From the NCBI RefSeq assembly GCF_000733765.1, contig NZ_JPOG01000001.1:310001-374000 (forward strand): a stretch of 64,000 nt of DNA, read 5' to 3'. Within the stretch, counting starts at the first letter, position 1. Every line of letters starts with the position of its first letter. The position numbers were made by a program, and so were the translations under genes. Below are positions 18,398 through 26,367 of this stretch, piece after piece. The stretch is from Algiphilus aromaticivorans DG1253 (GTDB lineage: Bacteria > Pseudomonadota > Gammaproteobacteria > Nevskiales > Nevskiaceae). The notes below the pieces were generated by a model, which did no database searches, was not told where the DNA came from, and saw nothing but the letters and a program-made list of their open reading frames with translations.

Positions 18398-19879
18398 TCA
18401 TTGGCGTGCGGAACGTTGCGGGGCGATGCGAAACAGCGTGTAACGCCGGCTGCTGTCGATGGCGTCTCCATGGTTCTGCAGGGCTTGCATCATCGAGGTG
18501 TCGCGTTTGCGCACCGCGACCAGTATCGGTTCGCTGCGTTCTTCCCTTTCGATTCGCGTCATCAGGGACTCGCGTTTGATGACGCGCACTTGGTCGCGAC
18601 TGTAGAAGCGGGCCGAGAACGGCACTCCGTCGAGGTAGCTCAGGTCGCTGACCGCCATGGCTGGCGATGCCGCTACGCGGGTGATCAGTTCCCTTTCCGT
18701 CTTCAATGCGCCCGGGTGCCATGCATACCAGGTTCCCGCGACGACCGCGATCACGGGGATCAATGCGGCGGTGGACAAGCGCCATGCTGGATGGGGCCGT
18801 TCGTTGCTAGCCGCGATCGCTCCCGCGGTGAGGATCGCCAGAAAGGGCAGCCCCGGCAGGAGATAGGTGTGCAGGATATTGCCGGAAAAGGTGAAGAAGA
18901 CGGCGGGGGACAGAGCCGCGGCGAGCAGCAAGCTGACCGTCCCGGGACAGCGCGGCTGCCACGGATGCGCCACGGCATTGCCGCTCCAGCGCCCTCTTAC
19001 CCAGACGGCCAGGGCGATCAGCCCCCAGGGAAAGCTGGCAGCCAGGAGAAAGAGCCAGATGGTGCCGCGAGGAAAGTCGTGCGCCGAGCCGTACAGATCG
19101 CCCGACCAGTCGCTGACGAGAAAGCGCTTGAAGTGCTCGCCGACGATGAAGTAATCGAGAAAGCCGGGTGTCTTCAGTTCGGCAAGGATGTACCAGGGCA
19201 CGGCGAGGGCGAGCATCATCAGCGTGCCCTGCAGCCAGGGTAGGGTGCGAAAGAGCGTGCGCCATTGGCCCGTGACAAGGACCCAGAAGGCTGTCGGCAA
19301 GCCGGTGAGCACCAGGGCGAGCGGGCCCTTGGCCAGCAGGCCGATGGCGAGGCCGACAAAGAAGGCATAGCCCCAGTACCAGGCCCCACCCTGCAAGCGG
19401 ATGATCAGGCTGGCGATGGTGAGGGTCGTTCCGAGCGCCAGAAAGGAATCCGTCATGACGGTTCCGGCGCTGATGAAGGCCAGCGCGGTGGTGCTGTAGA
19501 TCAGGGCGGCCCAGAGCCCGGCCTGTGCCGACGATGATCCCCCGGGGTGCGGGTGCAGCGAGCGCGCGGTGCGGTAGGTCAGGTAGACGATGCCGAGATT
19601 GGCCAGCCACGAGGGCAGGCGTCCGGCGAATTCGGATACCCCGAGGGCCCGGAAGGACAGCGCCTGCAACCAGAAGGCGAGTGGCGGCTTGCCCCAGAAG
19701 GGCACCCCCGCATCGAACCAGGGTGTGATCCAGTCGCCGGACTCGGCCATGATTCTGGCGATCTCGGCGTAACGAGGCTCGGTGGTATCGGCGTAGGGCA
19801 GCAGCGCCATGAAGATCAGCCGTGCGACAAGCACGCCCCCGAGGCACCAAAGCAGCGTTCTAGTGCTGGTTCGGATCAT
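18398..19879 (-). CDS. GT39/ArnT-type polyprenyl-phosphate sugar transferase
   Basis: A 493-residue inner-membrane glycosyltransferase with about 11 helices. DTTEPRYAEIARIMAES near residue 32 contains the D-E/P-Y pattern of the first periplasmic loop shared by ArnT and PMT enzymes, and WGKPPLAFWLQ follows. Such enzymes transfer a sugar from an undecaprenyl-phosphate carrier to a periplasmic acceptor (lipid A, protein or O-antigen). It overlaps the upstream GT2 gene by 20 bp, so the sugar-phospholipid made by the GT2 enzyme is the probable donor. The C-terminal ~100 residues are soluble. Which sugar or acceptor is involved cannot be read from sequence. Confidence 0.88.
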   Translation of the reverse strand: MIRTSTRTLLWCLGGVLVARLIFMALLPYADTTEPRYAEIARIMAESGDWITPWFDAGVPFWGKPPLAFWLQALSFRALGVSEFAGRLPSWLANLGIVYLTYRTARSLHPHPGGSSSAQAGLWAALIYSTTALAFISAGTVMTDSFLALGTTLTIASLIIRLQGGAWYWGYAFFVGLAIGLLAKGPLALVLTGLPTAFWVLVTGQWRTLFRTLPWLQGTLMMLALAVPWYILAELKTPGFLDYFIVGEHFKRFLVSDWSGDLYGSAHDFPRGTIWLFLLAASFPWGLIALAVWVRGRWSGNAVAHPWQPRCPGTVSLLLAAALSPAVFFTFSGNILHTYLLPGLPFLAILTAGAIAASNERPHPAWRLSTAALIPVIAVVAGTWYAWHPGALKTERELITRVAASPAMAVSDLSYLDGVPFSARFYSRDQVRVIKRESLMTRIEREERSEPILVAVRKRDTSMMQALQNHGDAIDSSRRYTLFRIAPQRSARQ

Positions 19880-20855
19880 GGCTCACCAAATGCAGTGGCG
19901 GTTGTTCGTCGCGGAAGCTGGCACGACTGTCCTCGGCGATGATGAAGAGCGGCCTTTGCTTGGTTTCCAGGTAGATGCGGCCGACGTATTCCCCGAGCAG
20001 CCCGACGCACAGCAGTTGGACGCCGGAGAGGAAGGTGATCACCGCGATCAACGAGGCATAGCCCGGCGTTGAAATGCCCAGAAAGAGGGCTTTCAGGACT
20101 TCCCACACGCCGAACAATGCGCCGCTGCCCGCAGCCAGGAAGCCGAGTGCCAGCGCGATGCGCAGCGGTCGAATCGAGAAGGATGTGATGCCCTCCATCG
20201 CAAGCTGGAGAAGCTTCGCGTAGTTCCATTTGCTTTGCCCCACCGCGCGCGGATCCCGGTCGAATTCCAGGGTGGTCGTCGGCATGCCGACCCAGGCGAA
20301 CATCCCCTTGAGGTAGCGGTTGCGCTCGGGGAGTTGATTCAGGGCTTCCACGGTGCGGCGGCTCATCAGGCGGAAGTCACCCGTGTCCACCGGGATCGAT
20401 GCATCGCTGATGTGGTTGATCAGGCGGTAGTACGCCGCCGCGGTCAGGCGTTTGAGCCAGCCTTCACCCGCCCGGGAGCGCCGCTTCATGAGCACGACAT
20501 CCGCCCCCTTGCGCCACTCGGCCACCATGTCGGGTATCCGTTCCGGCGGGTCCTGAAGGTCGGCGTCCATCAGGACGATGGCCTCGCCACGGGCATTCTG
20601 CAGGCCGGCCGATACGGCGGCCTCCTTGCCAAAATTCCTCGAAAGCTGCAGCACGCGGATTTCCGGGTACTGATGCCGCAGCTGCAGGAGCTGGGCGACC
20701 GAGTTATCCCTGCTGCCATCATCGACGAAGAGCAGTTCCAGCGGAATATCCAGCGGCCTGCAGACAAGCGCGAGGCGCTTGATGAGGGTCGGAATGACAT
20801 CGGCCTCGTCGTGGACCGGGACGATGACGCTCAGAACAGGGGAACTAGCCTTCAT
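19860..20855 (-). CDS. GtrB/DPM1-like GT2 glycosyltransferase
   Basis: A 331-residue enzyme loading a sugar from a nucleotide donor onto undecaprenyl phosphate. The GT-A domain shows SVIVPVHDEAD, FVDDGSRDNS and the catalytic DXD-like MDADLQDPPERI, with RNFGKEAAVSAGL between them. Two C-terminal membrane helices (LGFLAAGSGALFGVWEVLKA and SLIAVITFLSGVQLLCVGLL) then GEYVGRIYLETKQRP are typical of GtrB. Start set at the ATG at 20855, preceded by GAGGAG, rather than at an upstream in-frame start. It overlaps gtrA by 11 bp. Confidence 0.92.
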   Translation of the reverse strand: MKASSPVLSVIVPVHDEADVIPTLIKRLALVCRPLDIPLELLFVDDGSRDNSVAQLLQLRHQYPEIRVLQLSRNFGKEAAVSAGLQNARGEAIVLMDADLQDPPERIPDMVAEWRKGADVVLMKRRSRAGEGWLKRLTAAAYYRLINHISDASIPVDTGDFRLMSRRTVEALNQLPERNRYLKGMFAWVGMPTTTLEFDRDPRAVGQSKWNYAKLLQLAMEGITSFSIRPLRIALALGFLAAGSGALFGVWEVLKALFLGISTPGYASLIAVITFLSGVQLLCVGLLGEYVGRIYLETKQRPLFIIAEDSRASFRDEQPPLHLVSHDPNQH

Positions 20856-21255
20856 TGCCGGTTGCTCCTCGGAAGACGAAGCGCTCGGCCAGGGCATAGT
20901 TGGCGAGCGTGACGGCGGCCGTCGCGACGCCTTGTGCAAGCACTGCGTTGGCGCTGCCGGCGTACAGCGCGGAAAAGGCCGCCAGATTCAGGATCCAGGC
21001 AACCCCGGCGCTTGTCAGATAGCGCGGGAAGGTCAGGCGGTGGGGCATGCTGCTCCGGAAAGCGAAGCGGTACTGGCCGGCGTAGTTGAGGAGCAGGCCG
21101 ACGGTGGCGCCGATGGCCGTGGCCAATCGGGCATCCGTGCCGGTCGCGATCAGTCCGTACATGCACAGCCAGTGCACGAGGGTGGCCAGGCCACCACTTG
21201 CCAGGAAGCGGAGGACACGGGGCCAGCGCGCGACGGCAGCGGATGGCGACTGCAC
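20845..21255 (-). CDS. GtrA family flippase-like membrane protein
   Basis: A 136-residue protein with four hydrophobic helices (FLASGGLATLVHWLCMYGLI; AIGATVGLLLNYAGQYRFAF; YLTSAGVAWILNLAAFSALY; GVATAAVTLANYALAERFVF), matching the GtrA fold and its NY-x-RF-F repeats. GtrA proteins are thought to flip the undecaprenyl-linked sugar. First gene of the gtrA-gtrB-GT39 cassette. Confidence 0.9.
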   Translation of the reverse strand: MQSPSAAVARWPRVLRFLASGGLATLVHWLCMYGLIATGTDARLATAIGATVGLLLNYAGQYRFAFRSSMPHRLTFPRYLTSAGVAWILNLAAFSALYAGSANAVLAQGVATAAVTLANYALAERFVFRGATGNEG

Positions 21256-21346
21256 GGGGCCTCATGCTCCGCCGGCGGTCGGACGTCGCCGACCGCCGCG
21301 GCTGAGCACCGGCAGACGATGATGTGGCGTCATGACAGGCATCGGC

Positions 21347-21982
21347 TTAGTGGCCTTCAAGCGCTTCCAGGGCGGCGCGGGCCTCTTCGCGCCTTCCCTG
21401 GTCAGCGATCCCGCGACCGGGCCGCTCTGGTGCGTTGATCGCGGCCCTGTATTGGGCGCCTGCCTGTGCAGTCCGTCCCTGCTCGGCAAGGAGTTCGCCG
21501 TAGAAGAAATGCGCATCGATACTGTCCGGGTTGAGGGCCAGCGCTTCTTGCAGGTGCTGCTCGGCCTTGTCCTCGTCGCCGTACGAGAGGGGCCAGCCGG
21601 GCACGTTGGCGTACAGGCTGCCGAGGGAGGCCGGAATCGCACCGTTCATGGTCCCCGGGTCGATGGCGTGAGCGCTTTCCAGCAGCGCGCGCGCCTCGCG
21701 GACCTTGCCCAGTGCGGACAATCCGCCCGAGATGCTGGCGTCGGTGGCGAGAATGATGGCGCGCCAGACCAGCGCTTCCGCGCGTTCCGGGTGTCTGTTC
21801 ACCACCTCGGCACTGCGTGCATTGAGTGCCTCGAAAGCATCCTCGCGCTCGTTCTCCGGTATCACGTAGTAGGCGTTGGCCCAGTCTTTCTGCAGCTCGG
21901 CGACGTCGGGCGGGAACTCGGCGCTGGCGACCGATGTGGCGGAGAAGAAAGCCAGCACGGTGGGGATGATCAGTTGGCGCAT
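21347..21982 (-). CDS. Periplasmic TPR protein
   Basis: A 211-residue protein. MRQLIIPTVLAFFSATSVASA is a cleavable signal peptide. The rest is helical, with TPR-like blocks around residues 65-130 and a clear repeat AEQHLQEALALNPDSIDAHFFYGELLAEQGRTAQA near residue 150. The start at 21982 has AGGAG upstream and gives the signal peptide; upstream in-frame extension is not needed. It lies 20 bp after the SDR gene and is probably the last gene of the operon starting at 25683. TPR proteins act as scaffolds; no specific role can be assigned. Confidence 0.75.
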   Translation of the reverse strand: MRQLIIPTVLAFFSATSVASAEFPPDVAELQKDWANAYYVIPENEREDAFEALNARSAEVVNRHPERAEALVWRAIILATDASISGGLSALGKVREARALLESAHAIDPGTMNGAIPASLGSLYANVPGWPLSYGDEDKAEQHLQEALALNPDSIDAHFFYGELLAEQGRTAQAGAQYRAAINAPERPGRGIADQGRREEARAALEALEGH

Positions 21983-22002
21983 GGCGATGGGAATCTCCTG
22001 GA

Positions 22003-22815
22003 TCAATGGACGGGGGGCAGGGCGTCGCGCACGACAGCGCGGAGCTGGCGTGTCTGTCCGCGCAGGGCGCGATCGACCAGCCACGGCAGGAGGGCGTTGA
22101 GCTTCATGAAGAAGCGCTCGGCCCAGCCGAGGCTGTAGCGGTCGCGATCGCGTTCGAGCGCGGCGACGATCTTTCTCGCCACGGCCGTCGGGGTGTCGCG
22201 AGCGATCTTCAGTGCCGCGGCGGCACGCTCGGGGCCGCCTTGGTTGAGGGCGGTTTCGGTGTAGCGCGGTGCCACGTAGGTGACGCCGATGCCGCTGCCG
22301 TCTAGTTCGCGGCGCAGCGCCTCCGAAAACCCGCGCAAGGCGAATTTGCTGGCCGAGTAAAGCGCATACATCGGGAAGGCGAGACTGCCGAACACCGAGC
22401 CAACGAAGACGAAGCGGCCGCTGCCTCGCACGTGCATGGCCGGAAGCAGTGCGCGCGTGAGCTGCAGCACAGCCAGTGTGTTGATCTGCCAGAGCGTAGC
22501 GATGGCCTCCGGGCTGCTCGTCTCGAACTCGCCGAACTGCATGGCGCCGGCGCAGTGAATGACCGCGTCGGGCGTGCGGTGCCCGAGGCAGTCAGCACCC
22601 AGGCGGGTGCCCGCGTCCGGGCTGGACAGGTCGGCGGGCATGACCGTGGCAAGCGCCCCCAGTGCGCCAAGCTCTTCTGCCAAGCTGTGCAGTGCCTCGG
22701 TATCACGCGCGCTGAGCAGCAGGTTCGCGCCACGTTCCGCCAGCTGGGTCGCCAGTTCGCGCCCTATGCCGCCTGTGGCGCCCGTCAAGAGGATGTTGCT
22801 TCCTTCGAGCTTCAT
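22003..22815 (-). CDS. Short-chain dehydrogenase/reductase
   Basis: A 270-residue Rossmann oxidoreductase. The cofactor loop TGATGGIGRELA is near residue 12, an NAG-like CAGAMQFGEFE near residue 90, the catalytic Ser in FVGSVFGS and YALYSASKFAL carries the Y-x3-K pair. An Arg in LLLSARD after beta-2 suggests NADPH preference. The C-terminal ~50 residues resemble SDRs acting on lipid substrates. Start ATG overlaps the stop of the diiron-type gene (ATGA, 22812-22815), so both are co-translated. Confidence 0.9.
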   Translation of the reverse strand: MKLEGSNILLTGATGGIGRELATQLAERGANLLLSARDTEALHSLAEELGALGALATVMPADLSSPDAGTRLGADCLGHRTPDAVIHCAGAMQFGEFETSSPEAIATLWQINTLAVLQLTRALLPAMHVRGSGRFVFVGSVFGSLAFPMYALYSASKFALRGFSEALRRELDGSGIGVTYVAPRYTETALNQGGPERAAAALKIARDTPTAVARKIVAALERDRDRYSLGWAERFFMKLNALLPWLVDRALRGQTRQLRAVVRDALPPVH

Positions 22816-23480
22816 GCCGCGGCCCTCTGTCCTTCGAGGGGAATCGAACGGAACACATCGCTGAACAGGTCCTGGAAGCGCATCGCGGCATGCAGGATGG
22901 CGTCCTGGTCCGCGCGTTCGTCCACGCGGTTGACGAGGTCAGCGAAGAAGCGGATGTGCTCCTGGTCCACGGCGCCATGACTGCGCAGATAGCGTACGGC
23001 GGAGGCGGGCAGCTTGAGCGCCTTCTGGATGCCGTCGGCGGCACCGAGCGCGAGCGCGGTACTGGTGCCTTCCAGAACGTAGACCATGCCGAAGAAATGC
23101 ATGGGGTTGTGGCGCTGGATGCCATCGTAGGCGTAGGCGACCATGAGTTCCGTTTGCGCGTTGGGGCCCGTCGCCGTCAACGCGTCGGCATCGGCACCGC
23201 AGGCGCGGATGTCGTCCAGGATCCAGTGTTCGTGGCCCGTTTCCTCGGTGATGTATTCGGCCAGCAGGGGCTGGACCCAGCTGCGTTGCGCGCCCAGGTG
23301 CGCCCCGCAGCTCATCATCAGGGGAACGGTGTGCCGTACATGGTGGTAGGCCTGCGTCAGATAGGCGATGTAAGCATCGCGCGTGATGCTGCCGTCGAGG
23401 GCGGCGCGAATGAGCGGGATGTCGCGCATGGCGTCGCGTTGGGCTTGGCTCTGCTGTTGCAGTCTTTCGTAGAGGGTCAT
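22812..23480 (-). CDS. Haem-oxygenase-like (TenA/PqqC-fold) iron-containing redox enzyme
   Basis: A 222-residue all-helical protein. Candidate metal ligands follow the haem-oxygenase-like diiron oxidase pattern: EETGHEHWILDD (E79/E80, H83, H85, D89, D90), E137 in YVLEGTS and H168-x3-D172-x2-H175. AYLTQAYHHVRHTVPLM near residue 40 fits the first helices of this fold. Characterised relatives (UndA, SznF type) oxidise fatty acids or amines with O2; that this one does so is inference. It is coupled by 4-bp overlaps to the ligase upstream and the SDR downstream. Confidence 0.8.
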   Translation of the reverse strand: MTLYERLQQQSQAQRDAMRDIPLIRAALDGSITRDAYIAYLTQAYHHVRHTVPLMMSCGAHLGAQRSWVQPLLAEYITEETGHEHWILDDIRACGADADALTATGPNAQTELMVAYAYDGIQRHNPMHFFGMVYVLEGTSTALALGAADGIQKALKLPASAVRYLRSHGAVDQEHIRFFADLVNRVDERADQDAILHAAMRFQDLFSDVFRSIPLEGQRAAA

Positions 23481-25003
23481 GGGGACAAGGACTCCGGTTG
23501 GGGCTGGGTAAGGACGTCATGGCCGGCGTATCGCGCTTCGATGGCATCACCGAAGCGTGCAGCGATGGCGGTACGAAGCGGCTTGCCGGTGGCCGTCATC
23601 AAGCCATTGGCCGCGCTCATGGCCTCCGGCGCGGCGATCCAGTCGCCGATGCGGGCGTAGTCGGGGAGCTGGGCGTTGACCCGGGCGACGGCGGCTCGCA
23701 GGGCGGCAGCGCCGGCTTGTGTCTCGGGGACGAGCACTGCGATGTTCCAGGGGCGGTTCTCGCCAAAGACCACGGCCTGGCTGATGGCTGGCTCCTGTTG
23801 CAGGGTCGACTCCACCCATTCCGGGCTGACATTGCGTCCGTAGCTGGTGACGAAGAGGTGCTTGCGTCGGCCATGAACGAAGACATACCCGTCGGCGTCG
23901 CGATGACCGAGGTCACCGGTGGCGACCCAGTCCCCTGCGAAATTCGTGTCGCCCAGGTAGCCGAGAAAGGGGCTCCCGGCGGCTTCGATCTCGCCGGCGT
24001 CGGTGATCCGCAGCGAGACATGGGCCAAGGGGCGGCCGACGCTGCCCGCGCGATCGTGCTGCGGCGTATTGAGACAGAGCACGGAGCAGCATTCGGAAAG
24101 GCCGTAGCCCACATAGATCGGCCAACCCGCGGCGCGGGCGGCATCCACGCAGGCATTCGGCACGGGGGCGCCGCCGACGGCGACAAACTCGAGCGTGCGC
24201 AGGCACTGCTCTTGGTCCGCCGTGCTGGCCATCAGCGCCTGAAGCATGGCCGGCACAAGGATCAACCGGGTCGCGCCGGAGTCGGCGATGGTGCGCATGC
24301 ATGTGCCGGCGTCGAAGCCGCTGCTGCCGGTGAGGCCGGCGGCTGCGCAGGACTTCAACAGAACGCGCGCGCCGCTGAGCAGCGGGGCGTATACGCCAGC
24401 GATGTTTTCCAGCAGCGTGGCCAGTGGCAGCGTGCAGAGATGACGACTGCGGGGCGTGCACGAGGACGCCTCCGCCAGCGAGGCCGCAACATCCATCATC
24501 GCCTGGGCAGACAGGCAGACACCTTTGGGCTGGCCGGTGCTGCCCGAGGTGAAAGTGATCTTGGCCGTGCCTTCGGGCAGCGCTACCGCGCCTGCCTGAG
24601 CCATGTGCAGCGCGGTCCACTTCTCACCGGCGATATGGAGCGTTTGTCGGCGAACCTCGTGCCCGAGGATGCGGTCCAGGCGCTCCGATGAGCGGCACAC
24701 GATGAGCGCGCAGCCGCTTGCGGTCAGCGCATGGCTGAGCTGTGCCTCACTGAAGAAATCGGGCAGGGGAAGGCTGCAGCATCCGGTGGCGAGCAATGCC
24801 AGATCGACCAGCGCCCAGGCCGGGGTGTTGTCGCCCATGACGGCCACGGCCCTGCCGCGGTACGGGACGAAGAGACTGGCGAGGGCGTCGAGCGCAGCGC
24901 CCACGGCGGCGTGGTCGTAGACCGCACCATCGGGGCCTTCGAGAAGGATGCCGTCTACGCTCGCTTGGCGATGTGCGGCCAGTAGATGATCCGTCGCGGT
25001 CAT
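23477..25003 (-). CDS. AMP-dependent synthetase/ligase (acyl-CoA synthetase family)
   Basis: A 508-residue adenylating enzyme. The P-loop-like motif TFTSGSTGQPKGV lies near residue 150, YVGYGLSECCS near residue 290, WVATGDLGHRDADGYVFVHGR near residue 370 and a C-terminal lysine region TATGKPLRT near residue 480. It is shorter than most acyl-CoA synthetases. The frame runs open further upstream, but ATG at 25003 forms an ATGA overlap with the upstream gene and was chosen. It probably activates a carboxylic or fatty acid for the neighbouring enzymes. Confidence 0.9.
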   Translation of the reverse strand: MTATDHLLAAHRQASVDGILLEGPDGAVYDHAAVGAALDALASLFVPYRGRAVAVMGDNTPAWALVDLALLATGCCSLPLPDFFSEAQLSHALTASGCALIVCRSSERLDRILGHEVRRQTLHIAGEKWTALHMAQAGAVALPEGTAKITFTSGSTGQPKGVCLSAQAMMDVAASLAEASSCTPRSRHLCTLPLATLLENIAGVYAPLLSGARVLLKSCAAAGLTGSSGFDAGTCMRTIADSGATRLILVPAMLQALMASTADQEQCLRTLEFVAVGGAPVPNACVDAARAAGWPIYVGYGLSECCSVLCLNTPQHDRAGSVGRPLAHVSLRITDAGEIEAAGSPFLGYLGDTNFAGDWVATGDLGHRDADGYVFVHGRRKHLFVTSYGRNVSPEWVESTLQQEPAISQAVVFGENRPWNIAVLVPETQAGAAALRAAVARVNAQLPDYARIGDWIAAPEAMSAANGLMTATGKPLRTAIAARFGDAIEARYAGHDVLTQPQPESLSP

Positions 25004-25683
25004 GCCGGCAGTACCGGAGCGGTGCGGTCCGAGGGCGTCGGGCCCTTGTCGGGCTGGTTGCGCAGGGTGGCCGCAACATCGATGAGCATGACCATCGGGT
25101 TGTGCCGGTAGTACGTGCCCCAGTGCTCGGCCTCTTGGCTTCCCAGCGCATCTGCGTGCGCCGGTGCCAGCGCGTGCATGACCGTGCCGGCGCGCCGGAG
25201 GCCGTTCCGAAGCTGGTGGGTGGCGGTGCAGGCCAGCCAGCGCTTGCCGGCATTGAGCAGTGCCGGTGTGAGTAGCGCGACGAGCAGCCGCAATGCGCCG
25301 GGTCGCTCTCCGACCAGGTTGCCCAGCTCGACGAGTTCGCCTTTCGCGATGCCGTCCACGGCGTTGATGCGGCTCGCCATCTCCAGCAATGGATGGGGGA
25401 GATAGCGTTCGAGATACAGCGCTTCGTCGTCGCCGCGCAGCCCGAAGACGGCCGACAAGGTGCCGCTTTCTTCGCGAACCCCGAACAGGCGGGGCATGAT
25501 GTGCGCGCGCACGTCGGCTCCGTAGCTGCGCGCGTAGCCGCGGCATATGTGGCGCGAAGCTTCGCCATGGGGGAGAACGCATAGCGAAGCGCGGCTCGGG
25601 TCGAGTTGCGCGGCCCACCGCCTGCGGACGGTTCGGGCTGCGCTGACCGAGTGGCTGCTGGGAGCAATTGCGGCTTGTGACAT
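25000..25683 (-). CDS. Thermostable hemolysin family protein (GNAT-like)
   Basis: A 227-residue protein matching the family named after the Vibrio thermostable hemolysin: CRGYARSYGADVRAHIMPRL, then ALYLERYLPHPL and the signature VELGNLVGERPGALRLLVALL. From memory this family is distantly related to acyltransferases of the GNAT/AHL-synthase type; cytolytic activity should not be assumed. First gene of a five-gene operon with ligase, diiron protein, SDR and TPR protein, and has a -24/-12 promoter ending 55 bp upstream. Confidence 0.85.
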   Translation of the reverse strand: MSQAAIAPSSHSVSAARTVRRRWAAQLDPSRASLCVLPHGEASRHICRGYARSYGADVRAHIMPRLFGVREESGTLSAVFGLRGDDEALYLERYLPHPLLEMASRINAVDGIAKGELVELGNLVGERPGALRLLVALLTPALLNAGKRWLACTATHQLRNGLRRAGTVMHALAPAHADALGSQEAEHWGTYYRHNPMVMLIDVAATLRNQPDKGPTPSDRTAPVLPA

Positions 25684-25737
25684 GGCTTATCTCTTGCGTT
25701 TGGACCGGACCCGTTGCCGGTGCCCATGCCCTGTTTG

Positions 25738-25754
25738 CGCAAGTCGCGTACCAA
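25738..25754 (-). promoter_or_regulatory. Sigma-54 (-24/-12) promoter of the thermostable-hemolysin operon
   Basis: Read on the minus strand the site is TTGGTACGCGACTTGCG, with GG at 25752-25751 and GC at 25740-25739 separated by exactly 10 nt. It differs from TTGGCACG-N4-TTGCW at two positions. Predicted transcription start is near 25727, giving a ~44-nt leader to the ATG at 25683. The adjacent NtrC-type regulator (29145-30539) carries the GAFTGA sigma-54 contact motif. Confidence 0.75.
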
Positions 25755-25820
25755 GTCGGAAAAATCGCTATTGCTCTGATTTATAAGTAGTTATTGGGTT
25801 TTCCTTCACGGATTTCAGAG

Positions 25821-25856
25821 TGCAGGATGTTGCATGACTGCAGCTTTTTGCAGTCA
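25821..25856. promoter_or_regulatory. Candidate enhancer (UAS) for the sigma-54 promoter
   Basis: TGACTGCA-GCTTTT-TGCAGTCA (25835-25856) is a perfect 8-bp inverted repeat with a 6-nt spacer. Directly beside it, TGCA-GGATGT-TGCA (25821-25834) repeats the TGCA-N6-TGCA core, with centres 18 bp apart. The pair lies about 70-105 bp upstream of the -24 element, the usual distance for an NtrC-family enhancer. No T-run follows, so it is less likely to be a terminator. Confidence 0.6.
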
Positions 25857-25884
25857 AGCCTTGCAGGCAGCTCGGGGTGGGGCC

Positions 25885-26367
25885 TCAGTCGCGCGCCGTT
25901 GGGCACGGTCTGCGCTGGGTGTTGCTCCCCACGTACAGGAGGACGCGTACGCGCGCATCGACGTCGCAGGCATCGACGTAGCCCAGTGCACCCTTGGTCT
26001 GGGCGACGATCCGAATCATGGCCTCGGTCGAGTGCACGACAAAGGGGGGCTCGATGCCGAGGAAGTAGCGTTCGCGCCAGTAGTCCTCTAGCGCCTTCGG
26101 CGAACTCCCCAGAACGATTTGCGAGAAGCGCTGACGCAGCGGATGGGCGACCGGCAGATTGATCGGATGAATGCGGCGGCCATCCAACCAGAAGCGCAGC
26201 TTGCGGCGATAGATCAGGCTGAGCCGCGTCGGGTTCAGGTGGACATCCTGGTCGGCCGTGCTGGCAATGACCGCTATCGCGGGCTTGTCCTGCTCCGGCA
26301 CCTGCGCCGTGACGAGTGTCGCGTGCATGAAGAGCAGGATGGCGGTCCAGCCCGTGCGCGGCATCAT
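25885..26367 (-). CDS. PstS-like periplasmic substrate-binding protein, short form
   Basis: A 160-residue protein with a signal peptide (ILLFMHATLVTAQ). The segments LIYRRKLRFWLDGRRIHPINLP, LRQRFSQIVLGSSPKALEDYWRERYFLG and TKGALGYVD match the short PstS-like family often annotated as phosphate-binding proteins. These small proteins frequently sit with two-component systems and porins, and may act as sensory partners rather than transporters. Its ATG overlaps the porin-like stop by one base (TGATG at 26369-26365). Confidence 0.8.
   Translation of the reverse strand: MMPRTGWTAILLFMHATLVTAQVPEQDKPAIAVIASTADQDVHLNPTRLSLIYRRKLRFWLDGRRIHPINLPVAHPLRQRFSQIVLGSSPKALEDYWRERYFLGIEPPFVVHSTEAMIRIVAQTKGALGYVDACDVDARVRVLLYVGSNTQRRPCPTARD

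Noticed and set aside
25684..25700. Plus-strand sigma-54-like TGGCTTATCTCTTGCG
   Set aside because: Spacing is right but two core bases differ and there is no plus-strand gene downstream for more than 1.7 kb.
25835..25856. Palindrome as terminator of the PstS-like gene
   Set aside because: No T-run follows in the minus direction and its place upstream of a -24/-12 promoter fits an enhancer better.
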